64,000 nucleotides of DNA from Trachythela sp. YZ-2020 (lineage: Eukaryota > Cnidaria > Anthozoa > Malacalcyonacea > Clavulariidae). The notes under the pieces are model-generated. The model was not told the origin of the DNA. It ran no database searches and saw only the letters and a program-made list of their open reading frames with translations. Within the stretch, counting starts at the first letter, position 1. Every line of letters starts with the position of its first letter. Positions 21,240 to 33,269 of the stretch are shown here, one piece after another. The stretch is taken from contig JADLSH010000110.1 in NCBI GenBank assembly GCA_016169945.1, forward strand, positions 124,001-188,000, in the 5' to 3' direction. Made by a program: the position numbers and the translations under genes.

Positions 21240-21968
21240 GAAATACAAAACAAACTATCCATAGAAGAACTGGGAACATTATGGGGCTATACGCCTTTTC
21301 GGGGCTCACAATGCCATCTTTCCAAGTGGGGCAAACACAATGGTAAAGCCATTATCTCGTTCCAATGGGAATGCTTGTCCCTAGACTCATGCTATTGTTG
21401 CTCTATTATGTTTGCCCCACTTGGCAAGATGGCATCGCAAACCCCAAAAAGGCGTTTCTGAGTAAAAAATTATGAACAAAATATATTGTTGAATCTAATC
21501 TGTAGATACTGCATAAAAGTTCCTCATCCCTCAATTTGTTTAGCAAAATCACTGTATTAACTAAACCATTAGCTGGCAATGTGCCCAGATGCACCCTACC
21601 TTAGTATTTTACTTTGTCTAAGGCCAGACGATTTAACTGTTAGTGGTAGAGTACTGCCAGTTAATGGGTTAACAAAACTATATACCAATGTCTCAGGACC
21701 CAATTACCATCACTGATTAGGCTTCCTGTATAATTATTAAATATTATTTTGTTGACCCATTAGCCAGCATGCAGATGCACCCTACTTTAGTATTTTACTC
21801 TTTCTAACACCAGGCAATTTTACTCGATGATGGTAGGGTACTTTAATCTCTAAATAGCTTCCCAGCTATGAGACTAATTTTGAGAATTTAGTTTTATCAA
21901 GACTATACACTTCCTCCAATCACACAGTTGATTTACAGTCCCTGATGATAACCTTTAGGCATATTCAA

Positions 21969-23349
21969 CTATTCCTGCATATTTTTTGGGCAGTCCTTCA
22001 CATTCTTGTGCCCTTTCATGGGATTCTTGCATGATCTGCAAAGTATTTTTCTTTTTGGAGCAACAGTTGTTGAAGGGGCTCAGTCACTAAAATACAAGAA
22101 ATGTAATTCATTAAATGAACCAACAGAAAATATGTCCACAATGTGAATGTTGCAATTAACCCATTAATTAGCAAGACCCTCCCCTTGACAAGCAAAATTA
22201 TCAGCCAAGCATATTGCAGTTCAATAGATTAATGCAACTACAAGTATTTCTTTAGTGTACCTTGCATAGTCCGAGGGACCTCTTGCACAACCATAGCCTT
22301 TCTCCACATTTCTGTTGCTTCCTTTATTGGTTGCTTTACCAGCATGGTGTTCATGTGAGCAGGTGTCATGCTCACAAGCTCTTCTCTTGCTGCCTTCAAT
22401 TTTTTGTTCAACTTTCCATGAACAAAAGTGTTGAAAATTTCTTCGACATAATCTAGTGGACATAATGTACTTGGTGGATCATAAACTGATTTTCTTACCA
22501 TAATTTGGCTTCACTTTGACATTTTGCACAGTAGCCTCCCCATCTTTAAATTTAGGGTAAACTACTTTAATTTGGTCACTGCCATCTTTATTTTTTTTGT
22601 CTTTCCGATGCAGATTGTTGTTGAAGTGAATAGCTGCAATTATGTGTCTGAAAAACAATAATGGCATGATATGGATAAGCACAGTTAATTTAGTGTTATT
22701 GGTTGTAACAGTACTAGTTCTAGTACAGTGTCCTGATCAATGAGCTACGTACCAAATCCTGAGTTTCCAAGGACTGCAGTAACCACAAATTAGGTATATT
22801 TGGCAAGCACAAATTATTATAACTAGCATAAGCCAGGCATGAGCCTAATATATGTGTATATATGAACTTGTGGTTACATAACTCAGTCGTGAACGTGCTG
22901 AAAACATCAGGATTGCAGAACTGCATGTTGTCAAATACTGTATGTATATATAATTTTCATGATGTAGTTTACCTGCAGTATAGTCCTTGATATGAGTAGG
23001 CTATCATTTTGGGGATGCTCTCTCGAGGAGGCGCAGACGGCAGTGTCATGACTTTCGACGCGTGGTTTGCCGCAATCGCTGCATCCCTTCTCAATACCGC
23101 ACGACTAACGAAAGTCGTTCCAGGGATCGATATAAATGGAGTTTCAAAATCCTCGGCCTTAAAATGCTGTGAACAAAGCCCCGAGCTTGCAGTTGGCGAC
23201 CATTTCGCCCATTTTTTTCGCACAAATGCAACCCAACATCGCCGTCTTTTCTTGTCTAAATCGTTTTCTTCTGGAAACTTATGAAGACCAATACTCTTGG
23301 AAGGGCCAGGAAGGTTTGAACAACCGCCAGCTACACATCTATTGGGCAT
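21969..23349 (-). CDS. THAP-domain protein gene of the Kolobok-like element, about four exons
   Basis: Exon 1 (23349-22973) encodes a THAP zinc finger at residues 1-90: C2CH ligands Cys5, Cys10 and the pair in LCSQHF, with an invariant-type Trp. THAP domains bind DNA, here presumably the element ends. It splices at CAG/GTAAAC. Exon 2 (22647-22499) reads HIIAAIHFNNNLHRKDKK and IKVVYPKFKDGEATVQNVKV. A 46-bp intron is inferred, then exon 3 (22452-22261) reads YVEEIFNTFVHGKL to VPRTMQ. A last exon (about 22086-21969) has CRSCKNPMKGHKNVKDCPKN, a zinc-knuckle-like motif, but its phase does not join cleanly. No DDE core is seen. Confidence 0.65.
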
Positions 23350-23641
23350 GTTTTCGTTGAAAATGCAGTGAAAATACCAAGCTCAATAGTGGAGAATAGC
23401 GGAGAAGATGTAAATATGAGATTAGGTTACTCGCGCTACGTCACTAGGCCCAATCCCTCGAGATATAATCGCACTCGGCCAAAAGAGAAATCATGCAAAA
23501 AATGCGTTGTTTTGGTACTTTTAAGGCTCAGAAAAACAAACAAAAATACGCTAAAATGGAAATATTTTTTTTAAATGCCACTATTTAAGGGTTCTACTGT
23601 ACATTTATGATATAAAAAAAATTGGGTGATAGGCACTTTAA

Positions 23642-24921
23642 GGTGGTCTTATACGTTGAAAACTTTTTTCTCTAATTTAATACTTTTCCCTCATTTTTAC
23701 TCTAATATTATAGAATATGGGTAGCTGACACAAAATCACTCGCTTATACATTTGTTGTTGCCACAGTAACCAAGATATGACCCCCTATGGAGTAAAATAT
23801 GGTGTTTGTGCCACAAATGATAGGAGCCAAAGTAAACTACGAATGATCTCCCAAACAGCTCTAATGGATACAAAATAGACCTATCTATGTCGTGAACATA
23901 AAAAAATACTCAGCTAAAGGCATAGAGTGTATAAATTTTAATTGTGTTTATAGTTGAATGAAAATATGGGCATGTTCAGTTCATTAATAGGGTTGGCCTG
24001 TGGCGTGTATAACTCACACATAGTATATTTTAGGTTCACGTCAAAGGTTTAATAATAATGAGTAAACGTTGAAAATTTCACCATGATTGCGGCATAAATA
24101 GTAAACCCAGGAGAGTTTTTAACGTCTCGTGAATTGACAATTTGGGAAAATTAAGTTTAAAATATACTTAGGTATGTTTTCGACAAACCATCCTAATTTG
24201 AAGACTTGAACTGATAGGCATCTGGAAAGTTTAAAATGATCCAGCTGCATATGTTCTCCTTGCTTTTGCTTATTCTTTCTTACACCTACGTTTTGAGCTG
24301 TTTTGATAAAATCAAGTTTATAGTTTCGAATAGCGTTTTGCAATAATATTGAGTACACATTCTAACCAAAGAAAGGCAAACAGCAGCTAGAATGACCCAT
24401 TTGAATACGTTTGTCCTTCGTTTCCTTGATATTCACAAAGGAAAAATTGGACATGGAGCTCCCCTATATTTTCATATGCTAACCAAATATACGTTGACTA
24501 ATTCGGGGTCGAAATCACATACCTAAACATATCCTAAACGGGAGAGGTAGGCATATATATCATGAAAATGCCATGCTAGATTTTTTGAAAAATTTTAACA
24601 CGTACTATTTCAACATCTAAGTTTGGTTCCCAGCTGTGACCTCCGCCGTTGCCGTCTTTAAAAAGACACCAATGTTTAACCCTTCGGTTCTTTGAAAGGT
24701 TATGGCAGATCGACTTTCGTCGGACTTTACAGGATGTCCTCAATCAGTCAAAGCCTTGAAGTGGAACCGTAATTATACAAAATATATAGCATGAAAACAA
24801 TTTGCTTTCACGCCATTATAACGCCTCTCCCGCCTAAATATAACCTGCTTGTACTTGGTGTAATTTGAAATAAAATCGTTTAAAATCACTATATAGCTAG
24901 GGGTGGGGGCAGAGGAGGTCG
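23642..24921. repeat. Uncharacterised repeat, copy A
   Basis: The left end GGTGGTCTTATAC and the right end GCAGAGGAGGTCGGACAGC both recur, in the same relative order, at the two ends of a much shorter copy at 34679-34907 on the minus strand. That defines the limits of one family of which the second copy is internally deleted. The Kolobok-like element ends exactly at its left edge. A 79-codon minus-strand frame (24358-24119) inside has no recognised function. Confidence 0.55.
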
Positions 24922-25471
24922 GACAGCCTATTAGGCGAATCTGGGCGAACATCTCGACCAATCAGATTGCGCCATTTTCCACAAGCTCGCACGAAGCTTG
25001 TGTCATCGAAAATTTACATAGGGCTCATAAATATCGATTTTTTTCATATTGTTATGCAAATGTTTTTGGAAATTTCACGCCATACTACTTTTACAACAGT
25101 CAATCTACCCATTGGAACGGTATCTTGAAAGGTAAGCGTCATTTTCCAGTTTATTTTGACCTCGCACTTAGGCGCTATGCCGTCGCGATATAATTTAATG
25201 CCGTTTCTGTCAACAATCTTTGAAGACAAAAATCTCAAATCTCCATGGTTCGATTTCGCTATTTTTTTCACGATTAGTTAAACAAAAGTATAATCTTTAA
25301 TTCTATCCAGCCGGCCCCCCTCGGTCCCGCAGTATGCTGCCTTGTCGCTCATATCGATAATGAACTGCTATTACTCGCTTTTTTCTAAATAAATTTGATA
25401 TACTATAGAAGTTTCGATATATTATGGATTATATATATTGTTTAAAGTATGTAAATAATTAAAGCACTTCT
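24922..25471. other. Intergenic sequence with no recognised gene
   Basis: A 96-codon plus frame (24903-25193) overlaps the end of the preceding repeat and resembles nothing I know. There is a C-rich patch near 25310. No repeat structure was seen. Confidence 0.4.
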
Positions 25472-25479
25472 GTAACAAT

Positions 25480-25631
25480 CAGGATAATAACTAGACCGAT
25501 AATTGAAAGTGTATATTCCATATATTCGTGTTCTACTTGGTATGGATTTCTTTTGAAAGCGATTGTTTTTACGGTATGTAACAAACATGAACATATGAAT
25601 ATACCCTAATTATCGGTCTAGTTACGTCCTG
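25480..25631. mobile_element. hAT MITE, first of a tandem pair, 8-bp target duplication
   Basis: The ends CAGGATAATAACTAGACCGA and TCGGTCTAGTTACGTCCTG are inverted copies. GTAACAAT lies on both sides (25472-25479 and 25632-25639). At 152 bp it has no coding capacity. Confidence 0.88.
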
Positions 25632-25639
25632 GTAACAAT

Positions 25640-25765
25640 CAGGGACGTAACTAGACCGATAATTGGGGGTGTATATTCATATATTCGTGTTCTGCCCGAC
25701 GGATTTCTTTTTAGCGATTGTTTTTACACGGCGTAAAATGTATATATGAATATATGACCCCCCAG
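25640..25765. mobile_element. hAT MITE, second of the pair, right end missing
   Basis: It begins CAGGGACGTAACTAGACCGA immediately after the shared GTAACAAT and follows the first copy's internal order (ATTCGTGTTCT, GGATTTCTTTT, AGCGATTGTTTTTAC). It ends in a C-run near 25764 without the complementary TIR. Confidence 0.75.
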
Positions 25766-26039
25766 TGCTCAATCCCTATATTTAATTTTATAAGTGAAAT
25801 TTATTGTTTGGCTGTTGATTTGAGATTCGTGATTTTGGCTGGATTCTATTTTCGTCAATGATTTTGTCTGCAAGAATTAAGCATCCTTATTAAATTGGAT
25901 AATGACAGATACAAGGACAGTTCGTTACAATCATTCAACCTACCATCTAGTAGTGGTGTAGAACGACTGGATCGTGTACGCATATCCTGGGGTTTTTGTG
26001 GCAAATCAAGCAGTGATCCCTCAGCGTGGTCACAGAATA

Positions 26040-26222
26040 AGGTACACAGAAGGTCGACTCAGCAAAAAAGCGTAACCGCTGCCACGCCATCACACGCCAT
26101 GGTCCTAGCCAGTGCGCTAAGGAGAGGCATTCACGTACTGGCTAGGACCATGGCGTGTGATGGCGTGGCGCGGTTACGCCAAAATCATAGGAAAAATCAA
26201 GAAGTCGACCTTCTGTGTACCT
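26040..26222. mobile_element. Hairpin MITE, TA flanks
   Basis: AGGTACACAGAAGGTCGAC at the left is mirrored at the right, and GCCACGCCATCACACGCCAT with the following bases forms a perfect inner arm with a loop of about 23 bases. TA lies on each side. The whole 183 bp can fold into one long hairpin. Its right end touches the truncated 5' end of the next LINE. Confidence 0.8.
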
Positions 26223-26224
26223 TA

Positions 26225-28957
26225 ATCACCGAATACGCCGAATACGAATAAAGATATCGACTTGCAAATAGGAAAGAATATTGAAAATGTTTCTATGCTT
26301 GGCAAAGAAACGATTATTCTCGGCGATTTCAACATTGATTATCTGGATATCAATTTTAAAGCACACCGTCTTGTCAAACAGTTAAAATCGCTAACTTTTA
26401 CACAAATTATCGAAATTACCACTCGTCCGATAAGTGGCAAGTGCTTGGACCATATTTGGACAAATAGACCAACAACTTTGTTCAAAGCTTCGACTGCTGA
26501 TATTTGCATTTCTGATAATTTGCCAGTATGTTGTTTACGCCGATTAAAAAATCCGTTTAGAGGTAATTACCAACTGCATAATTATATCACGTTTCGTGAT
26601 ATGAAGAATTTCAATGAGGAAAATTTTCGTCAGTCTCTACAAGAAGTCCCTTGGGACACTGCCTTTATCTTTGACGATATTGACGACATCACAAGTACTT
26701 GGTATTCTCTTTTTAACGACGTACTTAATCAGCATGCACCGATGATCACAAAGCGCGTTAAACACAAAAACAAACCCAAATGGCTCACTGAGGAATTAAC
26801 ATTATTGATGAGAGAAAGAAACGGTCTTCTTAAAATTGCAAAAGAAACTCGTTCAACCGAAGACTGGAGGAAGGTTAAGATGATTCGTAACAAGATTAAC
26901 CATTTAATTTTCAGTGCTAAACAAGTATACTTTAAATCATCCCTTATCGAAAATCGAAAGAATCCAAAAAAGTTATGGCAAATTTTGAATTCCCTCTCAG
27001 GAAATTCAAAAGAGTTAACTCAAATAAAAGAACTATTATTTAACCAGACGGTGTTGTTAAATAGCAAGGAAATCGCAGATGCGCTCAACTTGAACTTTGC
27101 TAATATGGCAAAGAAACTTCTTGAAGATGAAATCGATTTTGATGAACCGGATCTAACAACTATAAATGATTTACAACTTGATATCCCTGAAATGAGCATT
27201 TCTGAAGTTATTCAATTAATAATGGTTATTCCCTTGTCCAAAGCAACTGGCCCAGATAACATCAGTGTCAAAATCCTAAAGGCTGCAGCAACCGCCATCT
27301 CCCCATCGTTAACAAGGCTATTCAACCTCTGTATTCAAAGAAGTTACTTCCGTCAGTATAAAGTTATTCCTTTATACAAAGACGGTAGCAAAATAGATCC
27401 GGACAATTACCGTCCCATATCAATTCTGCCTATCTTATCAAAAATCATTGAACGACATGTTCACAACTATCTCATGAAAGAATTTCAAGAAAACAATTTA
27501 TTACATCACCTTCAATCCGGTTTCAGAGAAGGGTACTCGACTGAGACGGCGCTTATCAAGATCATTGACCAATTGTTCCTTGACCTTGATAAAGATAATA
27601 TCAGTGGTATGCTATTTGGTGATTTTAAGAAAGCTTTTGATATGGTTAACCACAATCTGCTTCTGTTCAAACTCAGATCTTACGGCCTTAATGACAGCGC
27701 TATCAAGTGGTTTCGTTCATATTTATCGGACAGACATCAGTATGTGGCAGTTAATGGTGTAACTTCATCTCAGACAGGGATCAGCTGTGGTGTACCGCAG
27801 GGCTCTGTTTTGGGTCCGTTACTTTTTATTGTATTTATCAATGATTTACCCGGATCAATTATCAATTCATCAACTGATATTTTCGCAGATGATACAACGC
27901 TAATTAAATCAAGTCATTATTCCGAAGTAGCTCTTCTCCAACACATGTTACAAGATGATGCAAACAGTTTAAGCTCCTGGGCAAACGACAACTTGATGGT
28001 CCTTAGCTCTACGAAGACAAAAACTATGCTTGTTACTGGCAAAAGGCTTGGGAAAAAAGGTGACATTGATAACACCATAAATGTGTTTATGAATGGTAAA
28101 CTATTAAATCAGGTCCCCCATCATAAACTTTTAGGGGGTTACCATTGACAATGAACTAACTTTCTCTTGCCACATTGATAAGCTTTGTTCTAAACTCTCC
28201 AGTCGCATTGGTCTTTTGAGGAAAATAAGACCATACCTTCCTCTGGAAGAACGTATAGCCTATTACAACGCGACAATAAAATCGGTAATGATGTATGGAA
28301 GCTGTGTTTGGACGAATACAATTGATGGAATCCTCGATCCAATATCGAAACTGCAGAAAAGAGCTGCAAGAACTATTTTGGGCGTTTCAACTCGGGATAG
28401 AAGTGTTCCACTTTTTACTAAACTTGGGTGGATACCATTTACCAAAGAAGTTGAAATCAGAAAAGCCATGATATGTCATAATCGTTTCTATGGAAATTGT
28501 CCATCATTTAAAGCAGATCTACTTCCATCCAATTCAAGTCGCCATAATAGAAATACCCGCTACAAAGATCTCACAATTTGTCAACCAAGAACAAAAAGGA
28601 TAAAAGAAGGCGGTAGATCATTTTCCGTGTCGTCTGCTCACATTTGGAACAATATCCCATTGAACATTCGGAAACTATCTTCACCTAAACTTTTTAAAAA
28701 GAAACTTTATGAAGGCATTTTTACAGACATGATTTCCTCTTAATATCCTTATAGATATAACTCATTCTTAAACTTTTTAACTTTTTAACTATTATACCAT
28801 ACTTTTGGTAATTTATTATATATATACACATATAAATATACATATATGCATATTCAGATTGTATTTTTTATCCAGTTGAGGGCCACAAGTTTATCACATT
28901 AGTTGTGTTACGTGCCACCCTCGGTAAATAAAGTTTATTCATTCATTCATTTATTCT
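26225..28957 (+). mobile_element. LINE, 5'-truncated, with TTCA tail
   Basis: It runs from the second half of the endonuclease to a 3' UTR with an AATAAA-like signal and a short TTCA repeat tail (28935-28957). The first endonuclease motifs are absent, as expected from incomplete reverse transcription. Confidence 0.85.
26262..28743 (+). pseudogene. LINE ORF2 (partial endonuclease, RT, thumb), one frameshift
   Basis: The first 626 codons contain the end of the endonuclease (ETIILGDFNIDYLD) and the linker PKWLTEELTLLMRERN. The RT core follows: SKATGPDNISVKILK, DNYRPISILPILSKIIERH, LFGDFKKAFDMVNHNLL, CGVPQGSVLGPLLFIVFIND and IFADDTTLIK, with the catalytic FADD. At about 28134 a run of five G where four are expected shifts the frame. 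The thumb then continues from TIDNELTF in another frame (main part 28216-28743) with LQKRAARTILG, the SAHIWNNIPLNIRKLS motif and a normal end. Apart from truncation and that one base, the protein looks intact, so insertion was recent. Confidence 0.9.
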
Positions 28958-29733
28958 GTGGCGTGGTCAACTATAAAGTGCCAGAACAGCCCATTTCAAA
29001 CGGACAGAGAGCTCGAGCTTACCACCACCACCACCTGCTCCATAGAATACTGTACATAGACACATATGTTAATGATTTGTTGACATTAAAATATATTGTA
29101 GTTTATATTGCACATACAAGACAGTTAATGTATGTGTACATCTGCAGTGTTCCATTTTGTAGCATGCAAAATACTACAGAGTCATGTTGCAATCAGTTGT
29201 TCATATTCAGAGTAAAAATAAGAAAATGTACATTAAAGACCTACATAAAAGAACCATTGTAGCTAAGAACCACCAGCAATTTATGCTACAATACTGTTTG
29301 CGCTCAAAATATAGAATCAGGCCAAATTGATGAGCAAAACTGTATTTTAAAGAATCTTAATTAATTTTTATTTAATGTTACAAGGACAGGTATATTACAT
29401 TACAGTACATTAATTTGACCATCCATCCATGGAGGCCCACTTGGCCTTTTTTTAAGAGTATTTTGTAATGCTGTTACACAACTAATTCAGATAATGTTTG
29501 AGAAATGGTGGTTCTTATATGCTGGGTTTTTTTTTGTATTCTCATGTAATGTACCACAAAGTATCAGCAGCATGTTATTGTGGGACCTTTGATCAATATG
29601 TATATAAATAGACATATTTTTGTTTTATTGTTGCATTAACTTTAATGAAAAATTACTCACAAAGTCGGTCAAGTGAATGTATAAACTATTTATTTATTAA
29701 TTCAGTAGAGCACATGTTACAATTATGTACTTA
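28958..29733. other. Intergenic sequence with no recognised gene
   Basis: AT-rich DNA between the LINE tail and the ISL2EU element. A few CCA units occur near 29022-29034. Frames are short and resemble nothing. Confidence 0.5.
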
Positions 29734-29872
29734 ATAGACAAATTTAGCGATATAATCAAAACTAGTCACGTGACTTGAAATGGGTATAAATTAGTACAAA
29801 AACAATGGCCGCCTGTTGGGAGGAAATGACAATGTAAACAGCAAATGATATTTAACATAATTAACAAGTATA

Positions 29873-31372
29873 ATGCCTCATTATCGTTGTGCAGGGGAGT
29901 GCAAAAATAGCTCAGCTACAAGGAAGGATTTATCTTGGCACCGGTTGCCTAATGAAAATAAAAAAATATTGAAAGTTTGGGTCACAAAAATGCGACGCGA
30001 CCCGAGATATTTCAATGTCAATAAACACACAAAAATTTGTAGCGAACACTTTACGAAAGATGATTTTATTGAACCTGGTTCAAAAGTTAAAAGATTGAAG
30101 ATGAATGTAGTTCCTTCTATTTTTAAATGGTCACCAGAAAAATCAGAAAAACCGCGTAGACCGCTGGAAAGAATATATAGCAATATAGGGAGGAAAGAAG
30201 CAGATAGTTCATTAGCAGTGTCAAAAAAACCCGACGATGTTTTAATGCAAGATGATGACGATACTAGTAACTCGCGGTCCTCTGCTTCACATGCAACACA
30301 AACCATGTATGGTAATCTTTGTGCACAAGAAAGACCATGTGAACATCAGTTTTCTTTAAATCATCTAAAAAGCAAGTGTATCGACAATCCAAAGAAGGAG
30401 GAAAAATTATTCCGTCATTTTACTGGTTTCAATTCGTGTGAAGAATTTATGAGTGCCCTTTCGTTTGTCCTGCCTGATCTTGATAGAACACGTCTTGTAT
30501 ATTGGAATACAAAGCAAGCACGGCAAAGTTATATTGACACAGAGGAGTTGTTTAATAAGTCAGACAATGACACAGAACTTGAGGATGATGAAAAAGAGAA
30601 TGGCCCAGATTCTGTTGCTGGTTCATCCAAAACAAGATTGACCTTGCATAAACTCCTTGTTGAAGATGAGTTCTTGCTTACTTTGATGAAATTGAGAATG
30701 GCATTATCAAACACTGACCTTGGAGAAAGATTTAATATTTCTGAGGGGAGTGTCACAAATATAATTTTAACTTGGATAAACTATCTTTACCTTACCTTGG
30801 GTAGTTTGAAAGTTTGGCCACACAGGGATATAATCCTTAATAATTCTCCTGTTGATTTCAAGGAGAAATATTCCACCAATCTTATCATCATTGATGCAAC
30901 AGAACTTAAAGTTCAAGTACCAAGTTCTCTTCAGAAACACAGTGAAACGTACAGCACCTATAAGTCTCACACAACTTTCAAATCTCTAATTGGAGTGGAT
31001 CCTAAAGGAGGTATATTGTTTGTTTCACAATTGTATGAGGGATCAATTAGTGATAAAGAACTTGTCAAGCGATGTGGATTCTTAAATTTGCTAGAGAAAA
31101 AAATGTTGGTTGGAGAGATCTTAAAGGGTGATGCCATAATGGCCGATAAAGGCTTTGATATTCATGACGAACTTGATAGACTGGGCCTTAAGTTAAATAT
31201 TCCACCATTTCTTAAGGACAAAATTGGTTTCAATGAAGATGATGTGATAGCAACTCAAACAATAGCACAACATAAAATCCATGTGGAAAGAGCTATATGC
31301 AAAATCAGAAGAAACAGGATTTTTCATTCACCTGTGCCAGTTACCATGTTTGGAAGCATTAATCAAATCTGA
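29873..31372 (+). CDS. THAP/DDE transposase of the ISL2EU element
   Basis: A 499-residue intronless frame from an ATG about 70 bp inside the TIR. Residues 1-90: THAP finger (Cys6, Cys10, and CSEH, ending NVVPSIF). Residues ~255-305: helix-turn-helix with LGERFNISEGSVTNII. Residues ~335-480: DDE_Tnp_4-type core with the triad Asp341 (IIIDATEL), Asp425 (MADKGF) and Glu472 (HVERAI), all present. The gene stops with TGA at 31370-31372 where relatives have a Trp. Reading on would add about 14 residues (TVACLLSNFHNPIL) before a natural TAA, so it may lack only its extreme C-terminus. Its partner on the other strand is the YqaJ protein. Confidence 0.93.
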   Translation: MPHYRCAGECKNSSATRKDLSWHRLPNENKKILKVWVTKMRRDPRYFNVNKHTKICSEHFTKDDFIEPGSKVKRLKMNVVPSIFKWSPEKSEKPRRPLERIYSNIGRKEADSSLAVSKKPDDVLMQDDDDTSNSRSSASHATQTMYGNLCAQERPCEHQFSLNHLKSKCIDNPKKEEKLFRHFTGFNSCEEFMSALSFVLPDLDRTRLVYWNTKQARQSYIDTEELFNKSDNDTELEDDEKENGPDSVAGSSKTRLTLHKLLVEDEFLLTLMKLRMALSNTDLGERFNISEGSVTNIILTWINYLYLTLGSLKVWPHRDIILNNSPVDFKEKYSTNLIIIDATELKVQVPSSLQKHSETYSTYKSHTTFKSLIGVDPKGGILFVSQLYEGSISDKELVKRCGFLNLLEKKMLVGEILKGDAIMADKGFDIHDELDRLGLKLNIPPFLKDKIGFNEDDVIATQTIAQHKIHVERAICKIRRNRIFHSPVPVTMFGSINQI

Positions 31373-31733
31373 ACTGTGGCATGTTTACTGTCAAACTTCC
31401 ATAATCCAATACTTTAAACACTAAGATATGAACAATGTGTGATTCACATATACTTGCAATAACTTTATAAATAAATTTCAATATCTTAAATAATATAATT
31501 TATTAAAATATTTAATAATATAATTATATATAATATAAATACCCTGCTGTAAATAGTGAATAATTACACAGCATATTATTCGAAATTAAAACCTGTTGAT
31601 GTGAATTACCATATATTTCATAAACACTTTAATGTTTTTCATAAATATTCTAGTTTGACTGTGTATGCAAAGCAATGAATGGCAAAGCATGTTCAACATA
31701 AAAGCTAGAAAGTTTTGGCAAAAGTACATCTTG

Positions 31734-33269
31734 TCAATAGCATGAATCAAAGTAAATTCTCTCAACATTCATTTCATTTGATTCAGATAAAAATACAACA
31801 AAGTCACACCATTTCAATCCGGTCAATGCCAACTGTCCCTGAATCTGGGCATAATAGCCACAGTTATGATTCACTTTCAAGCAATAGTTATCATTTCTTT
31901 GTTCAAAATAAAAACTCTTGTCATTTGCCGCTTCAGTTATTTTACTGCTTCTTTTTGTAAATGGACATTTGATTTCTAACAATCCAAATGGTGATATGGA
32001 ATCAGATGGGTCATACACCTTACCATCTGGGCTTGCACCAAGGTAAGGCCAAAGAGGATTAACTGAAAGGCCAGCATCATACACAATAAATTGAGAAAGT
32101 TGTTTTTGCATTTTGTTTGAGTATATTGTCCTGGCAACTTTCTCTTTAGACTTGCCATGAGCAATGGATCTGATATTTGACAAATCCTTCTGATTAAATA
32201 AATTTTTGACCATTGACTCTGATGGAGTGTGCACTCTGAAAATAACTTTCCCGAACCCTGATGCAGTTAATCTTTTTTGGTGCTCTTCAAGCCACTCAGT
32301 GGACTCTCCTTGCAAAACTGTCCTTTTTTCCAAGGCAACTGCATCTTCGTTATTGATGACAATATGTTGTGTATAAAAATCTAAAAAGTCTCCAGCATTC
32401 AAATTTAAAGTTTGGAATGAAGTTGGTTCAAAATGTTGGTCAACATTGCCTAAAGTTATGTTGGAATAAAAAGTTGTTGAAGGTTTACCAATGTCTTGTA
32501 GCTGATATGACAAAATCGATCCAATAGCAACATTGCCAAATACAGTGTTCACAAGCACAGAAGGTTCCTGGTCAGCAAGTAGATATGAGAAAGGAGGTGG
32601 TTTTGACTTAGTCTTGAGCCGAGAAACTTCATTCATAACTTCCTGCCTTGACAAACAATTGTGAGCATGTTCACCTCTTGCATCATACAGTTTTGCAGTT
32701 ACTGGTTTTCGCTTTCATGTTTTTTTATCAGTTGCTGAACGTGCATAATGAGTGGCCATAACTGGCATAGGACAAATGGATGTTGCCCTTGGTATGTGCC
32801 ATGTTTGTGGTTTGCTCGTACATGTTGCATCACTAGCAATCTCGTTGATTTTTGAGGAAGAATAATCATTAAGTTGAAATATAAATGCAAATAAGTGATT
32901 GCAGTGTCCACCACTGCCCCCAGTGCAAGAACAATGAGCACGATATATAGAGGCTTTACGGTCCTTTTCATCAACTAAAAGGTGTAAATAATGCGCTTCC
33001 TCATTCTTTTTCATTGATCTGTGACATCTTGCTCTAAAAGCAAACTTATCGCCCGTCTTCCCAACATAAATATTAAAAATATATCCTTCTTTAAAATATT
33101 TCCAGCTCTTGTCCCCAGCGTGCTTTTTCCCCGCTCATGTTGCAGGAACAAATTCAGGAATACCTTCAAAGGTTTTTGTCCAGCCGATTTCCACGTTTGT
33201 CCAACAACAGCAACAGTTCACATGTCGTTTACAACAGTTTTTGCATGCTACAGCTGCCACATCCGCCAT
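31734..33269 (-). pseudogene. SWIM/YqaJ exonuclease-like protein of ISL2EU, two TGA codons
   Basis: A single frame of 511 codons from the ATG at 33269, broken only by TGA at codon 45 (33137-33135) and codon 185 (32717-32715). Order: a Cys-rich N-terminus (CCKRHVNCCCC), a beta-rich segment with KYFKEGYIFNIYV, a SWIM zinc motif (HCSCTGGSGGHCNH, about residues 108-121), CTSKPQTWHIPR, then a YqaJ/lambda-exonuclease-type nuclease. The nuclease has LTASGFGKV, LGASPDGKV and LLEIKCPF, carrying the acidic and Lys active-site residues, then YYAQIQGQL. Proteins of this type accompany ISL2EU transposases; their role in transposition is unclear. Confidence 0.88.

Larger units (their letters stand above)
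19555..23637. mobile_element. Kolobok-like DNA transposon, TTAA target duplication
   Basis: The ends are AGTGCCTATCACCCA and its complement TGGGTGATAGGCACT, continuing as T-rich and A-rich inverted arms of about 40 bp. TTAA flanks both sides (19551-19554 and 23638-23641). TTAA insertion with a THAP-domain protein is characteristic of the Kolobok superfamily. Two convergent spliced genes fill the element: a P2X7-ballast-like protein (plus) and a THAP protein (minus). I did not find a DDE catalytic domain, so this copy may be non-autonomous or built on a different logic. Confidence 0.82.
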
